Assembly (NCBI RefSeq): GCF_900111765.1
Contig: NZ_FOIB01000008.1
Coordinates: forward strand, 186,001 to 250,000
Direction: 5' to 3'
DNA length: 64,000 nt
DNA from: Myxococcus fulvus
GTDB lineage: Bacteria; Myxococcota; Myxococcia; Myxococcales; Myxococcaceae
The number at the start of each line of letters is the position of its first letter. The stretch's first letter is position 1. A program made the translations under genes and the position numbers. The notes below the pieces were generated by a model. That model saw only the letters and a list, made by a program, of their open reading frames with translations, was not told the origin of the DNA and did no database searches. Shown here in pieces: positions 55,774 to 64,000 of this stretch.

Positions 55774-55866
55774 CCACGGCCCTCCTGTGCGCCCGCGCTT
55801 TACACGTCCCGGCGCGCTGACTTCAACCACCACGCCCCGGGAAGGGCGCACCCGAGCCGTCGCCCG

Positions 55867-56838
55867 CTACCGCCGGGGCAGGAACGTCGGCCGGTTCAGG
55901 AACCCGCCGAGCCTGGCCGCCCGGAAGCTCGGGTCCTTCTTGTCCGGGGGGAAGATGGTGATGCCCGCCGCCAGCAGGCCCAGGCGCTTCTGCGCCTCCG
56001 GGTCCAACCGCAGGTTCACATCCATGGCCGGCTCGCTGTACTCCAGCCGCTTGCCCAGCTTCAGCGTGCCCGTGGCCAGCGCCTCGATGTCCTCGCCCTT
56101 GAGCTTGAGCTCCTGCACCGTGCCCAGGCCCTTGTCGAAGTTGATGCGGCCCACCAGCGCGCCGAGCGCCACCTGCGGCAGGTCCATGGGCATGGAGTTT
56201 CCACCCCCCATCGGGATGGACGCCTTGCCGCCCTTGATGATGAGCCCCTGCGTGTCGAGCGTCAGCTCGCCGTTCGCCAGCGACAGGTCCGGCTCCGGGG
56301 TCTTCCCCTTGGGCAGCGTCAGGGCCAGCGTGCCGTTGATGACGCCGTCCAGGTCCACGCCGAGGAAGCCCGGCAGGTTGCCGCCGCTGGCCTTCAGCCC
56401 GTCGATGTCCGCGCGCACCTTCGAGTCACCCAGCAACCCCACCGACGCCGTCACCGTCCCGCCCATCGCGTTGGCGCGCACCGCCACGCCCGGAGGGAAG
56501 AGGGTGGGGCGCACCGCCAGGCTGTCGATGATGACCGCCTCGCCCAGCTCCGCCGCGCCCGGCAGGCCCTCGCCGCTGATGAGCTTTCCGAGCAGGTCCG
56601 CGCTCAACGGCTGGGGCGGCTTGCTCACCCGCACGTTGGTGGCCGTGACGCCGGACAGCCCCGGCCGCAGCGAGCCGATGCGCACCGCCAGCCCCGCCTG
56701 CGCCGCCTCGTTGATGATGCGCGCGCGCACCGTCTCGTACGGGAAGGTGAGCAGCAGGCAGAGGATGAAGGCCACGAGCGCGAACGCGCCGTAGCCCAGG
56801 ATGACCTTCCAACGAGCGGGCTTGGAGTCAGTGGACAT
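55867..56838 (-). CDS. gspN: Type II secretion system protein GspN
   Basis: 323 residues. A TM helix at about 13-33 (ILGYGAFALVAFILCLLLTFPY) is followed by a beta-rich periplasmic region of the GspN/AsmA-like type (GLAVRIGSLRPGLSG, DLDGVINGTLALTLP). It is the last T2SS gene, 4 bp after gspM. GspN is an accessory inner-membrane part found only in some systems. Confidence 0.85.
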   Translation of the reverse strand: MSTDSKPARWKVILGYGAFALVAFILCLLLTFPYETVRARIINEAAQAGLAVRIGSLRPGLSGVTATNVRVSKPPQPLSADLLGKLISGEGLPGAAELGEAVIIDSLAVRPTLFPPGVAVRANAMGGTVTASVGLLGDSKVRADIDGLKASGGNLPGFLGVDLDGVINGTLALTLPKGKTPEPDLSLANGELTLDTQGLIIKGGKASIPMGGGNSMPMDLPQVALGALVGRINFDKGLGTVQELKLKGEDIEALATGTLKLGKRLEYSEPAMDVNLRLDPEAQKRLGLLAAGITIFPPDKKDPSFRAARLGGFLNRPTFLPRR

Positions 56839-56842
56839 AGGG

Positions 56843-57397
56843 CTATTGCTTCATCCGGTAGGTGGCCACCGTCGTCCACGCCGTCAGCGTGTCGTTGGGC
56901 CTCGGTTCGATGCGCAGGTACTTCACCTTCACCACGCCCGGCCCGCTCTCCACCGTGCGCATGAAGTCCGTCAGCTTGCGCAGGTCCACGTCGGAGAACG
57001 TCAGCTCCACCGAGCTCTCCATGATCTTCCCGTCGCCGATACCCACGTCGCCCTTGGGCGTCATGTTCGGCACCTGCAGCCCGGCCGCCGTGGCCTTGTC
57101 CTCGATGTAGGTAATCAGCTGCACGTTGCTGGACGTCAGCTGCGTCTCCACGGCCTGCCGCGACGCCTGGGCCTCGCGGAAGCTGGCCGCCAGCGCCTGC
57201 ACCTCCTGGAGCTTCGCCAGCTTGTCCTCGGTGCGCTTCCTGTAGCCGGACGCGCTGTTGGCGAACGTCATCAGCACCGCGAACACCACGAACACCGCCA
57301 CCGCCACGCCGGCGATGGTCACCATGCGCCGCTCACGCTCGCTGAGCCGCTCGAACCACGTCTGCAACGGCGCGAGTGCTTCCTGAAGTCTGGCCAT
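56843..57397 (-). CDS. gspM: Type II secretion system protein GspM
   Basis: 184 residues from ATG 57397. A short cytosolic segment (WFERLSERERRMV, the typical opening), one TM helix (about 28-46) and a coiled coil (about 50-85) lead to a periplasmic ferredoxin-like domain. GspM binds GspL at the inner-membrane platform. It begins 2 bp after the gspL stop. Confidence 0.85.
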   Translation of the reverse strand: MARLQEALAPLQTWFERLSERERRMVTIAGVAVAVFVVFAVLMTFANSASGYRKRTEDKLAKLQEVQALAASFREAQASRQAVETQLTSSNVQLITYIEDKATAAGLQVPNMTPKGDVGIGDGKIMESSVELTFSDVDLRKLTDFMRTVESGPGVVKVKYLRIEPRPNDTLTAWTTVATYRMKQ

Positions 57398-57399
57398 GA

Positions 57400-59004
57400 C
57401 TAGCTCTCCCCCCCTTCCGTCCCGGGGCACTGCACCTGGACGTCCAGGCGGAACGTCACCTTCTGTCCGTCCCGCGTGCGCTCCACCTTGCCCTGCTTCA
57501 CTTCCTTGAAGCAGGCGTGGTTCCTGAGCGCGTTGGACAGCGTGTCCACCTGCTTGGAGGAGTCCGTCTCCCCCTGGAGGATGACGCGCTCGGTATCAAT
57601 CTGGATGCGGTCGAACTTCACCGGGATGTCCTTGGGGACGTGCTCGGTGACCTCCGCCAGGAGGTTGACCGCGGACATGCGCGGCAGCGCCGCCGCGGGG
57701 CTCTCCACGCCCTTGAGCATGTTGAGCGCGCGGTTGTAGTCCTTCTCGCACCGCCCCAAAATCCGCTGCGTCGTCTCGCACAGCGCCGCGTCCACCTGTG
57801 CCTCGCGCCGTGACAGCACCGAGTTGCGCACCACGCCGAAGGCGATGAGGAGCAGCAGCAGCGTCGCCGCGAAGGACGCCAAGAGCCCCAGCTTGTCCTT
57901 CACGTAGTCGAAGTCGCCCTTGAAGGCGAGCGCGCCCCGTCGGTAGTTGAAGCGCGGTGCGCGCGCGCCCGTCGCGTTGCCTCGCAGCGCGAGCGCGTAC
58001 GCCTGCGCTGCCGTCGGCTGCTCGTCGGCGGCGATCGCCTCCGACGTGTCCGCGGGCAGCGCCAGCACGCGCACCGGCAGGTTCAAGTCCCTGGAGAGCT
58101 GCTCCGCGAGCCCGGGCATCCGCGCAGTGCCGCCACACAGCACCAGCGCGCCCACCTGCTGACGGGTGCGCGCGGTGAAGGACTTCAGCGTGGGCCGCAG
58201 CTCGCGGAGGACGGGCTGGAGCCCCCGGGTGAAGGCCGCCGCCGCGCGCTCCGCGTCCGGCCCCTTCGCCGCGCTGGCCAGCGCCCCGTGCTGCTCCTTC
58301 CAGTGGTGCGCCTCCGCCAGCGACGTCTGGAACTCCGTGGCCAGGGCCTTGCTCAAATCCTTGCCGCCGCCGGCGAACGTGCGCGCGAAGCGGACGCCCG
58401 TGCCCGGCGTGCCGATGGCCACCGACGTGCGCTCGTGGCCCATGTCCACGATGGCCACCGCGCCGCCCTCGTTCGCGCCCTCGAAGAGCCCCGCCGCCTG
58501 CTGGAGCAGGTTCTGGTAGGCGAGGCCCGGGTGCGTGACGACGCGCGGGTCCAGCTTCAGCTCCGCCAGCACCTCCAGCAGCGCCTTGAGCTCCTCGGTG
58601 CGCACCACGCCGACGAGCAGGTCGCTCGCCTTCTCCTTGCCCTCCAGGTCCTTCTGGCCGACGACCTGGTAGTCGTAGACGACCTCGGAGATGTCGAACG
58701 GGAGCTGGCTGCCGATCTCGAACGGCAGCGTCGCGTCGATGCGCTTGCTGTCGGAGAACGGCAGCGTCAGCGTGTGGGTGATGAGCGCGGGGCCGGGCAG
58801 GGAGACCACCACCTGGTCGGCGTGGCCCGGCGGCAGCTTGCCGAGCAGTTCCGTCACCGCGGCGCGCAGCGTGTCGGCGCGCTCGCCTTCCTGAGCGCGG
58901 CGCACCTCCACGTAGCTCCGGGTGGCGTGTCCCTTCGTCCGCGCCTCCAGCACCACGCCCTTCACGGCGTGGCTGCCCAAATCGAGGCCAAGAATGCGGG
59001 CCAT
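57400..59004 (-). CDS. gspL: Type II secretion system protein GspL (PilM-like)
   Basis: 534 residues. The N-terminal actin-like ATPase fold (RILGLDLGSHAVKGVVLE, then VAIVDMGHERTSVAIG and LVLCGGTARMPGLAEQL) is closer to PilM than to short GspL. A TM helix (about 368-388) and a periplasmic ferredoxin-like domain (about 400-534) follow. It recruits the ATPase GspE to the membrane and contacts GspM. The size and complete phosphate motifs suggest it may bind ATP. Confidence 0.88.
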   Translation of the reverse strand: MARILGLDLGSHAVKGVVLEARTKGHATRSYVEVRRAQEGERADTLRAAVTELLGKLPPGHADQVVVSLPGPALITHTLTLPFSDSKRIDATLPFEIGSQLPFDISEVVYDYQVVGQKDLEGKEKASDLLVGVVRTEELKALLEVLAELKLDPRVVTHPGLAYQNLLQQAAGLFEGANEGGAVAIVDMGHERTSVAIGTPGTGVRFARTFAGGGKDLSKALATEFQTSLAEAHHWKEQHGALASAAKGPDAERAAAAFTRGLQPVLRELRPTLKSFTARTRQQVGALVLCGGTARMPGLAEQLSRDLNLPVRVLALPADTSEAIAADEQPTAAQAYALALRGNATGARAPRFNYRRGALAFKGDFDYVKDKLGLLASFAATLLLLLIAFGVVRNSVLSRREAQVDAALCETTQRILGRCEKDYNRALNMLKGVESPAAALPRMSAVNLLAEVTEHVPKDIPVKFDRIQIDTERVILQGETDSSKQVDTLSNALRNHACFKEVKQGKVERTRDGQKVTFRLDVQVQCPGTEGGES

Positions 59005-59005
59005 G

Positions 59006-60394
59006 CTATTCCTCTCTCCAGTACAGGAGCTTGCCCAGCGTGTCGTCCAGCCGGACCACCGCGGTCAGCGTCTTCTGCACGCTGCCCGCCTCTCCCACGG
59101 ATTTGATGGTGAACGTCTGACTCTTGTCGCCGATGAGGCGGTTGCCCGCCACGTTGGACTTCACGGCCGGATTCACCACGATGCCGGCGCTCTCCACCAC
59201 CGCCACGAAGTCCTGCACCGCCATGCCGAAGAAGCTGAACATGCGCGCCGAGCGGATGCGGGTGATGAGCTCGTTGAGGAACACCGGGTCCCTCAGCCGC
59301 GGGTCCGGCCTCGCCGGGTCCGCCACCGACATGATGGCCAGCCCCATCATCACCGGGTCGTCCGTGTTGATGTTGGGCCGTGAGTTGATGTCCGGATACA
59401 CCGTGAGCCTGTCACGGAAGGCCGACATGAACTGGTCATTCACCCCGTGCACCCGGTACAGCTCGTCGACGCTGTCGAACCGCGCGTTCTTCGGCTCGTA
59501 GCTCGGCTCGTACCGGCTGTAGGGCGAGCCCTCGTCGGAGAAGCCGGACGGCATGGGGTTGACCGGGTCATTGCGGTTGATGGCCGAGCCCGTCTCGTCG
59601 TCGTCCGCGTAGTCCTTGATGGCCAGCATCACGTCCTGCGGATTGCTGCGGACCTTGTTCGCGTCGTCGCGCTCCCACAGGAACTCGAAGCGCTTGTCCT
59701 CGAGCATGTCCAGCATGCGCAGCGCGGTGGGCAGCGCGTCGCCGGCGCCCGCCATCAGCCGGTGCACGTTGAGCTTCTCCTCCTCGTCGGAGATGGTGGA
59801 CAGGAAGCACCCCTCGAAGCCGCCGAACGAGCGGCGCGTCATCTGCGCCGACATCTCCTTCGACGCCGGGTCCTCCTCGCCGTCCATGCGGAAGTTCCCG
59901 TCGTCCTCGTCCACCGGGTCCAGGGGCGGCGCGTCCTCCTTGCCGTTCTCCAGGCCCTCGCTCTTCACCAGGCCCTTGAGCATGTGGCAGTCCACGCGCG
60001 CCATGCGCCACAGCTGGAGGTTCAGGCTGGAGGGCTGGGGCGTGTTGCCCTGCGCGCCCACGTTGCCGCCCAAGAAGCCGCTCAGCAGCGACGCGGGGTT
60101 GGGGATGGGCGTCGCGTCCACCTGCTTCTGGAAGCGCAGGAGCAGCCGCGACAGCGCCACGCCCGAGCGCGCCATGTAGTACGCGCGGACCTCGTCGCGC
60201 TGGTTGGCGGCGAGCTGCAGGTCCACGCGGCTGTTGTACGCGAACTCGGTGGCGATGATGGTGAGCAGCGCGATGGACACCACCGCGATGATGAGCGCCA
60301 CGCCGCGCGAGCGCCGCTCGCTCGCGGCCGCGGAGCGCGGCGCGACAGGCTTGGGACGTCGCCGGGACGTCTGCTTGGGGAAGGGCAGGGGCAT
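59006..60394 (-). CDS. gspK: Type II secretion minor pseudopilin GspK
   Basis: 462 residues; ATG 60394 overlaps the gspJ stop. After a basic leader the prepilin site is RGVALIIAVVSIALLTIIA, without Glu5 as usual for GspK. A large alpha domain (about 90-360) and a second alpha/beta domain follow, longer than E. coli GspK (about 330) because of acidic inserts (PPLDPVDEDDGNF). It caps the pseudopilus tip with GspI and GspJ. Confidence 0.88.
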   Translation of the reverse strand: MPLPFPKQTSRRRPKPVAPRSAAASERRSRGVALIIAVVSIALLTIIATEFAYNSRVDLQLAANQRDEVRAYYMARSGVALSRLLLRFQKQVDATPIPNPASLLSGFLGGNVGAQGNTPQPSSLNLQLWRMARVDCHMLKGLVKSEGLENGKEDAPPLDPVDEDDGNFRMDGEEDPASKEMSAQMTRRSFGGFEGCFLSTISDEEEKLNVHRLMAGAGDALPTALRMLDMLEDKRFEFLWERDDANKVRSNPQDVMLAIKDYADDDETGSAINRNDPVNPMPSGFSDEGSPYSRYEPSYEPKNARFDSVDELYRVHGVNDQFMSAFRDRLTVYPDINSRPNINTDDPVMMGLAIMSVADPARPDPRLRDPVFLNELITRIRSARMFSFFGMAVQDFVAVVESAGIVVNPAVKSNVAGNRLIGDKSQTFTIKSVGEAGSVQKTLTAVVRLDDTLGKLLYWREE

Positions 60395-61065
60395 CAGTAC
60401 CTCGGCAGCTCCGTGTTCAACATGATGCGCGTCTGGGTGCTGTAGCGCGCTTCCTTGCCCGTCTCGTCCACCGCCGTCACCGTCACCCGCACGCGCGTGG
60501 GCAGGATGCTCTTCTGCTCCGGGCGCCGGGTGTCCCACTCGTCATCCCACTCCTTGCGCTCCGAGTTCCAGTACTCGAACTCCAGCTTCTTCACGCCCTC
60601 CAGCAGCACGTCCGTCGTGCCGCCCCGGTCCATGCGGTCATCCACGTTGGGGTTGACCCGGCGCTTGAGGTCCTGCCGCCCGCGCGCCGTCTTGTCGTCG
60701 GACGCGTCCACGAAGTACTCCACCACCGCCTGGTCGGACTCCTTCACGTCCGTGTACAGCCGCTGGTGCGCGAACGTCGTGAACAGGAGCCGGTCGCTCT
60801 CCCCCACGAAGTTGCTGGGCCGGTCCTGCTGGTCCCGGAAGCGCTTCAGGTCGAACCGGTCGCTGACGTACGCGGAGCCGAGCTCCCGCGACATGCGGTT
60901 CATCGCCACCCGCAGCTGCCGGTAGCGGTCCGCGTCCGCCTCCACCGTCTCCTTCGCCGTCAGGCCCGTCTGGAAGGCCATGGCCACCACCGTGCCCATC
61001 AGGGCGGTGATGGCCACCGCCACCATGACCTCCATCAGCGTGAAGCCGCGCGCGCGCCGGGTCAT
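60394..61065 (-). CDS. gspJ: Type II secretion minor pseudopilin GspJ
   Basis: 223 residues. Prepilin motif RGFTLMEVMVAVAI with Glu5. The C-terminal beta domain contains ESDRLLFTTFAHQRL and LEGVKKLEFEYWNSERKEW, the usual GspJ strands. It overlaps gspI by 4 bp. Confidence 0.9.
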   Translation of the reverse strand: MTRRARGFTLMEVMVAVAITALMGTVVAMAFQTGLTAKETVEADADRYRQLRVAMNRMSRELGSAYVSDRFDLKRFRDQQDRPSNFVGESDRLLFTTFAHQRLYTDVKESDQAVVEYFVDASDDKTARGRQDLKRRVNPNVDDRMDRGGTTDVLLEGVKKLEFEYWNSERKEWDDEWDTRRPEQKSILPTRVRVTVTAVDETGKEARYSTQTRIMLNTELPRY

Positions 61066-61979
61066 CGGTCGTTCCTCATCAGGCCGCCGCCCAGGTTCGG
61101 AATCTGCGGACGCCCGCCGCCCATGCCGGGCGGGAGGATGCCGCCGCCCGCGCCACGGCCGCCCTGCTGGCCGCCGTTGGCCCGGTTGAGCCACTCCGAG
61201 CGGCGCATCAGCGGCTTGCGCGTCTGCGGATGCAGCATGACGCCGTTGGGGCCGGGGATGGGGTTCTGGACGATCATCCCGGGGCTGTCCGGGTCCACCC
61301 ACTGGTTGTCCGCGCCCGGCGTCTGGCCACCGGCGTTGGGCGTGAAGCCGCCGTTCCTGTCCGAGCCCGGCCCGAGCGACACCACGTGCGTCACCAGGTC
61401 GATGCTCTCCAGCTGCGTGCCCTCCTGCCAGTACACCGTGAGGTGCACCTCGCGCACCGTCTGGGTGAGCTGCTGGACCATCTGCGTGAACATGGGCTGC
61501 GCCATGCCCATGGCCGCGCCGCCCAGGCCGCCGCCGGCGGGCTGCGGACCGCTGGAGCCGCCCTTGCCATCCTTGTCGCCGCCGCCACCGCCGCCGAAGA
61601 GGCTGGCGATGCCGCTCATCGGGTCGCTCGAGTCCCCGCCGATGGGCAGGTTGAAGAGCGCGCCGATGAGCTGGTCGGGCGACACGCCGTCCAGCTTGGG
61701 CGCGATGATGCGCGCCTTCCACTTGAACTGGGGCCAGCCCTCGTCGGAGAAGTCGCCGGACTCCTCGTCGTCGTCGGGCGTGAAGCCGTCGTCGTAGAGC
61801 TGCTGCTCCACGTCCGTCATCTTCGAGCGCGCCAGCAGCGAGGCCACCGTGAGGCGCTTGGTGTAGACGTGGTTGGACACCGCGCCGGCGTTGAGGTCGA
61901 AGATGGCCATCAGCGCGAGGCCGAGGATGGCCAGCGCCACCACGACCTCCAGCAGCGTGAAGCCTCGGGCCTGTCTCAT
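61062..61979 (-). CDS. gspI: Type II secretion minor pseudopilin GspI, greatly extended
   Basis: 305 residues, against about 120-130 in most bacteria. Prepilin motif RGFTLLEVVVALAILGLALMAIF. The normal GspI strands are split by a Gly-rich insert (about 128-155, FGGGGGGDKDGKGG), and a long Gly/Pro/Asn tail (about 215-305) is added. It sits at the tip with J and K. The inserts may alter tip shape or bind a partner. Confidence 0.85.
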   Translation of the reverse strand: MRQARGFTLLEVVVALAILGLALMAIFDLNAGAVSNHVYTKRLTVASLLARSKMTDVEQQLYDDGFTPDDDEESGDFSDEGWPQFKWKARIIAPKLDGVSPDQLIGALFNLPIGGDSSDPMSGIASLFGGGGGGDKDGKGGSSGPQPAGGGLGGAAMGMAQPMFTQMVQQLTQTVREVHLTVYWQEGTQLESIDLVTHVVSLGPGSDRNGGFTPNAGGQTPGADNQWVDPDSPGMIVQNPIPGPNGVMLHPQTRKPLMRRSEWLNRANGGQQGGRGAGGGILPPGMGGGRPQIPNLGGGLMRNDR

Positions 61980-62704
61980 CGCGGCACCTCCAGCGCCTCG
62001 CCCACGATGTTCACCTTGCCGGTGAGCGGGGACACGTCTAGCGTCCAGATGTTGTCGCCCTGGCTCAGGTACACGTAGGCCTTCTCCGTGTAGCCCTGCG
62101 GGAAGAAGTAGAGATACGCGACGCCGCTGTCCACGGCCTCGCGCTGCTGGCGCGTCCACACCGACACGCGCACGTCCGACGGCAGCTCGCGCGGCGGAAT
62201 CTCCTCCGACGTGAAGGACGAGAAGCGCGACTGGCTCTCCACGCGCTGCTTCTCCGCCTCCATCAGGTCCTGCGCGCTGACCGTCTCCCCGGCCGAGGCC
62301 ACGTAGCTGCGCCGCTCCTGCCCGTTGCCGGAGCCGCTCCGGTTGGAGCGCCGGGCCCGGTCCCTCTCGGAGTTCTCGTCGCGCAGGGCGGTGTCGCGGT
62401 CCCTCGCCGTCGTCACGCCGCTCTCCGCGCACTCGGCGTGGTAGCGCGTGGCCTTCTCCTCCTTGGCCTCCGGAATCTCGAACACCAGCCGGCACGTCTT
62501 GCCGCGCAGCGCCGCCGAGTCGTAGAGCGAGCGGATGGTGCCGGCCAGCTCGCCGGCCGCGCCCTTGGCCTTGGCGCCGGTGAGCGAGCCGATGCCCATC
62601 ACCGCCGCGGAGAACAGCATCGCGACGATGATGATGGCGATGGAGATCTCGATGAGCGTCAGGCCGCGCTCGTGGCGCCGCCGTGTCGCCGTGCTTCGCG
62701 TCAT
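61976..62704 (-). CDS. gspH: Type II secretion minor pseudopilin GspH
   Basis: 242 residues. Prepilin motif RGLTLIEISIAIIIVAML. The GspH C-domain is interrupted by a charged Arg/Asp/Ser-rich loop (about 105-145). It joins the pseudopilus just under the tip. Its ATG overlaps the stop of the preceding GspG-like gene. Confidence 0.85.
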   Translation of the reverse strand: MTRSTATRRRHERGLTLIEISIAIIIVAMLFSAAVMGIGSLTGAKAKGAAGELAGTIRSLYDSAALRGKTCRLVFEIPEAKEEKATRYHAECAESGVTTARDRDTALRDENSERDRARRSNRSGSGNGQERRSYVASAGETVSAQDLMEAEKQRVESQSRFSSFTSEEIPPRELPSDVRVSVWTRQQREAVDSGVAYLYFFPQGYTEKAYVYLSQGDNIWTLDVSPLTGKVNIVGEALEVPR

Positions 62705-63147
62705 GGCTGCCCCCAGTCCGCCAGCACGCCTCCGCTGCTCAGGTCCGCGTCCAACCCCGCGCCGCCCTGCTTGCCGTCCGCGCCCAGGGAGATGACGGCG
62801 CCGCTCTTGCCGTCCATCCAGTAGACGTACGGGTGGCCCCATGGATCATTGGGCACACCCTCGATGAGCTTCGACTCGATGAGCGGGGTGAAGCCCTCTT
62901 CCCTGGAGGGGAAGTGGCCCATCAGCCGGTGGTGCGCCTTGAACATGCCCTCCAGCTTGCGGATCTCCGTCCGGGCGCGGCGCTGCTGGGGGGCCAGCGT
63001 GCGGTCCTCCGTCGCGTAGACGAGGGCGAACGCCAGCACCGTGGCCACCAGGAAGATGCCGCCCAGGATGAGCTGGCCCGACCGGTTCGGACGGGCGCCC
63101 CCCGCGGGTGAGGACGTCGGGGATGTCACTGCGTTCTGCTCGTTCAT
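62701..63147 (-). CDS. GspG-like protein without a prepilin cleavage motif
   Basis: 148 residues. The C-terminal two-thirds is clearly GspG-like: FPSREEGFTPLI, NDPWGHPYVYW and a calcium-loop type SLGADGKQGGAGLDADL. The N-terminus is PNRSGQLILGGIFLVATVLAF: there is no GFTLIE-type site and no Glu5, so prepilin peptidase should not cut it. It would stay as a single-pass inner-membrane protein. TTG at 63153 is an alternative start. Possible roles are an assembly chaperone for GspG or a fixed base. Confidence 0.8.
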   Translation of the reverse strand: MNEQNAVTSPTSSPAGGARPNRSGQLILGGIFLVATVLAFALVYATEDRTLAPQQRRARTEIRKLEGMFKAHHRLMGHFPSREEGFTPLIESKLIEGVPNDPWGHPYVYWMDGKSGAVISLGADGKQGGAGLDADLSSGGVLADWGQP

Positions 63148-63184
63148 ACCCAAGTCCTGTCAACACACGGGGCGCGCCGGTTCT

Positions 63185-63613
63185 TCACTTGGTGGCGGCC
63201 CCGTCCGCGGACGAGATGTCCGCGTCGTTGCCCTCACCGCCGGCCGTGCCGTCCGCGCCGTAGGAGATGATGACGGGCTTGCCGCCCTCGTTGAGGTACA
63301 CGTAGTCGTTGTTCCACGGGTCCTTCGGCATCGACTCCAGCGACTGCGTCTCCACCAGCGCGTTGAGGCCCGCCGACGTGTCCGGGTACTTGCCCTTCTT
63401 CGTGTAGTAGAGCTTCAGCGCACCCTGGATGTTCTTGATGTCCAGGGAGGCCCGGTCCCGACGGGCCGCCTCGAGCTGGGGAATCACCGCCACGCCGACG
63501 GCGGCGGCGATGAGGCCGAGGATGGTGATGACCACCATGATTTCGATGAGCGTCATGCCCCGGCGGTTGCGGCGGCGGCGCTGCTGCTGGGTGTTCTGGG
63601 TCGTCTGGTTCAT
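63185..63613 (-). CDS. gspG: Type II secretion major pseudopilin GspG
   Basis: 142 residues. Prepilin site RRGMTLIEIMVVITILGLI with Glu5, the long helix, then YYTKKGKYPDTSAGLNAL, KDPWNNDYVYL and the calcium-binding loop SYGADGTAGGEGNDADI. The N-terminal Gln/Arg leader (QQQRRRRNRR) is processed. It polymerises into the pseudopilus that drives export through the outer-membrane secretin. Confidence 0.93.
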   Translation of the reverse strand: MNQTTQNTQQQRRRRNRRGMTLIEIMVVITILGLIAAAVGVAVIPQLEAARRDRASLDIKNIQGALKLYYTKKGKYPDTSAGLNALVETQSLESMPKDPWNNDYVYLNEGGKPVIISYGADGTAGGEGNDADISSADGAATK

Positions 63614-63671
63614 GTCTCTCACCTCGGGGTGACTTTCTGGCAAGCCACCGCTTCGTGTTCTGGACTTCCTG

Positions 63672-63827
63672 TCAGGGGACCCGGGGGACGTCCACCACTC
63701 CGGGAGGGGGCACGGCGGCCCGGGGGCCGTACAGCCGGGCCCCCACCGTCACCAGCGCCGCGGCGACGGCAATCATCGCCGCCAGCGTCACACGCTGAAT
63801 CCAACGGTCTAACGTCTCATTCGTCAT
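63672..63827 (-). CDS. Small single-TM protein between gspF and gspG
   Basis: 51 residues from ATG 63827: MTNETLDRWIQRVTLAAMIA opens it, with a hydrophobic helix at about 14-31 and a Pro/Val-rich tail (PPPGVVDVPRVP). It begins 12 bp after the gspF stop and ends before gspG on the same strand. The size and single N-terminal TM with a short periplasmic tail recall a truncated GspC, which is otherwise not seen here, but there is too little sequence to prove it. Confidence 0.6.
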   Translation of the reverse strand: MTNETLDRWIQRVTLAAMIAVAAALVTVGARLYGPRAAVPPPGVVDVPRVP

Positions 63828-63839
63828 GGGCGTCGCACC

Positions 63840-64000
63840 TCACCGGATGGCCGAGTTCACCTGGAGGATCGGCATCAGGATGGAGAGCGCGACGAATGCA
63901 ATCACCGCGCCCATCACCACGATGAGCAGGGGCTCGAGCAGCGAGGTGAGGGCGCCGATGCGCACGTTCACCTGCGTCTCGTAGTTGTCCGCCACGTTGG
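63840..64000 (-). CDS. gspF: Type II secretion platform protein GspF, C-terminal part
   Basis: Only the last 53 codons are in the window; the gene runs off the right edge. The visible part reads YETQVNVRIGALTSLLEPLL, then a TM helix (IVVMGAVIAFVALSILMPIL) and QVNSAIR, the standard C-terminus of GspF. GspF is the polytopic inner-membrane core linking the ATPase to the pseudopilus. Confidence 0.92.
   Translation of the reverse strand, partial: NVADNYETQVNVRIGALTSLLEPLLIVVMGAVIAFVALSILMPILQVNSAIR

Overview
The window is GC-rich (roughly two-thirds G+C), densely coded DNA from a delta-type proteobacterium, almost certainly a myxobacterium of the Myxococcaceae. The evidence is the combination of FHA-containing sigma-54 activators, many TPR, PEGA and HEAT proteins, a beta/gamma-crystallin-like secreted protein, Rho with a large low-complexity N-terminus, and complete T2SS pseudopilin genes. 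No tRNA, rRNA, CRISPR array, insertion sequence or phage gene was seen. The species cannot be fixed from the sequence alone.

Layout. (1) 62-7370: the flank of a type III secretion locus. It holds two small helical proteins (one needle-like), two paralogous SycD-like TPR chaperones around the export-gate protein SctV, a putative secreted protein with a calcium-triggered self-cleavage (DUF1521/MIIA) domain, and a convergent double-FHA, tail-anchored protein. (2) 7405-20890: envelope and housekeeping genes: a TPR lipoprotein, a beta-barrel, an RDD protein, a transporter/HEAT/cNMP-binding fusion, a large disordered membrane protein, a 5'-nucleotidase-like lipoprotein that lacks key metal ligands, a HExxH lipoprotein, SpoIIM-like, pyrophosphatase-like and GNAT proteins. 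(3) 20893-26630: a leftward overlapping operon of DUF58, MoxR AAA ATPase, DUF4350, DUF4129 and a small zinc-finger membrane protein. (4) 26682-38245: leftward genes for Rho, a beta-barrel/SppA protease fusion, two PEGA proteins and topoisomerase IV (parE, parC). (5) 38621-45297: a heavy-metal efflux locus (RND pump, adaptor with four Cys/His repeats, a small soluble copy of the same repeat, a Cys-rich peptide, a thioredoxin-like lipoprotein, an unknown secreted protein). (6) 45394-53893: mixed genes, including a metallo-beta-lactamase-fold hydrolase, the crystallin-like protein, a double alpha/beta-hydrolase lipoprotein, an M50-like membrane protein, an S46 dipeptidyl-peptidase and an ECF sigma factor. 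(7) 54133-64000: a leftward type II secretion operon gspF(partial)-orf51-gspG-gspG-like-gspH-I-J-K-L-M-N, followed by an FHA/sigma-54 activator.

How they fit. The T3SS segment reads as one export module: SctV gate, a candidate needle subunit, chaperones and a cleavable substrate. The MoxR/DUF58/DUF4350/DUF4129 operon, with SpoIIM and RDD proteins nearby, is a widespread envelope-associated set of poorly known function that is scattered over about 17 kb here. The T2SS operon could export several of the signal-peptide proteins, but no direct link is visible.

The most interesting items are the DUF1521 protein paired with its own chaperone, the beta-barrel/SppA fusion, Rho with a polyglutamine/polyarginine N-terminus, the metal-site-less nucleotidase, the Cys/His repeat family in the metal locus, the hydrolase with a dead second domain, and a GspG-like protein that prepilin peptidase could not process.
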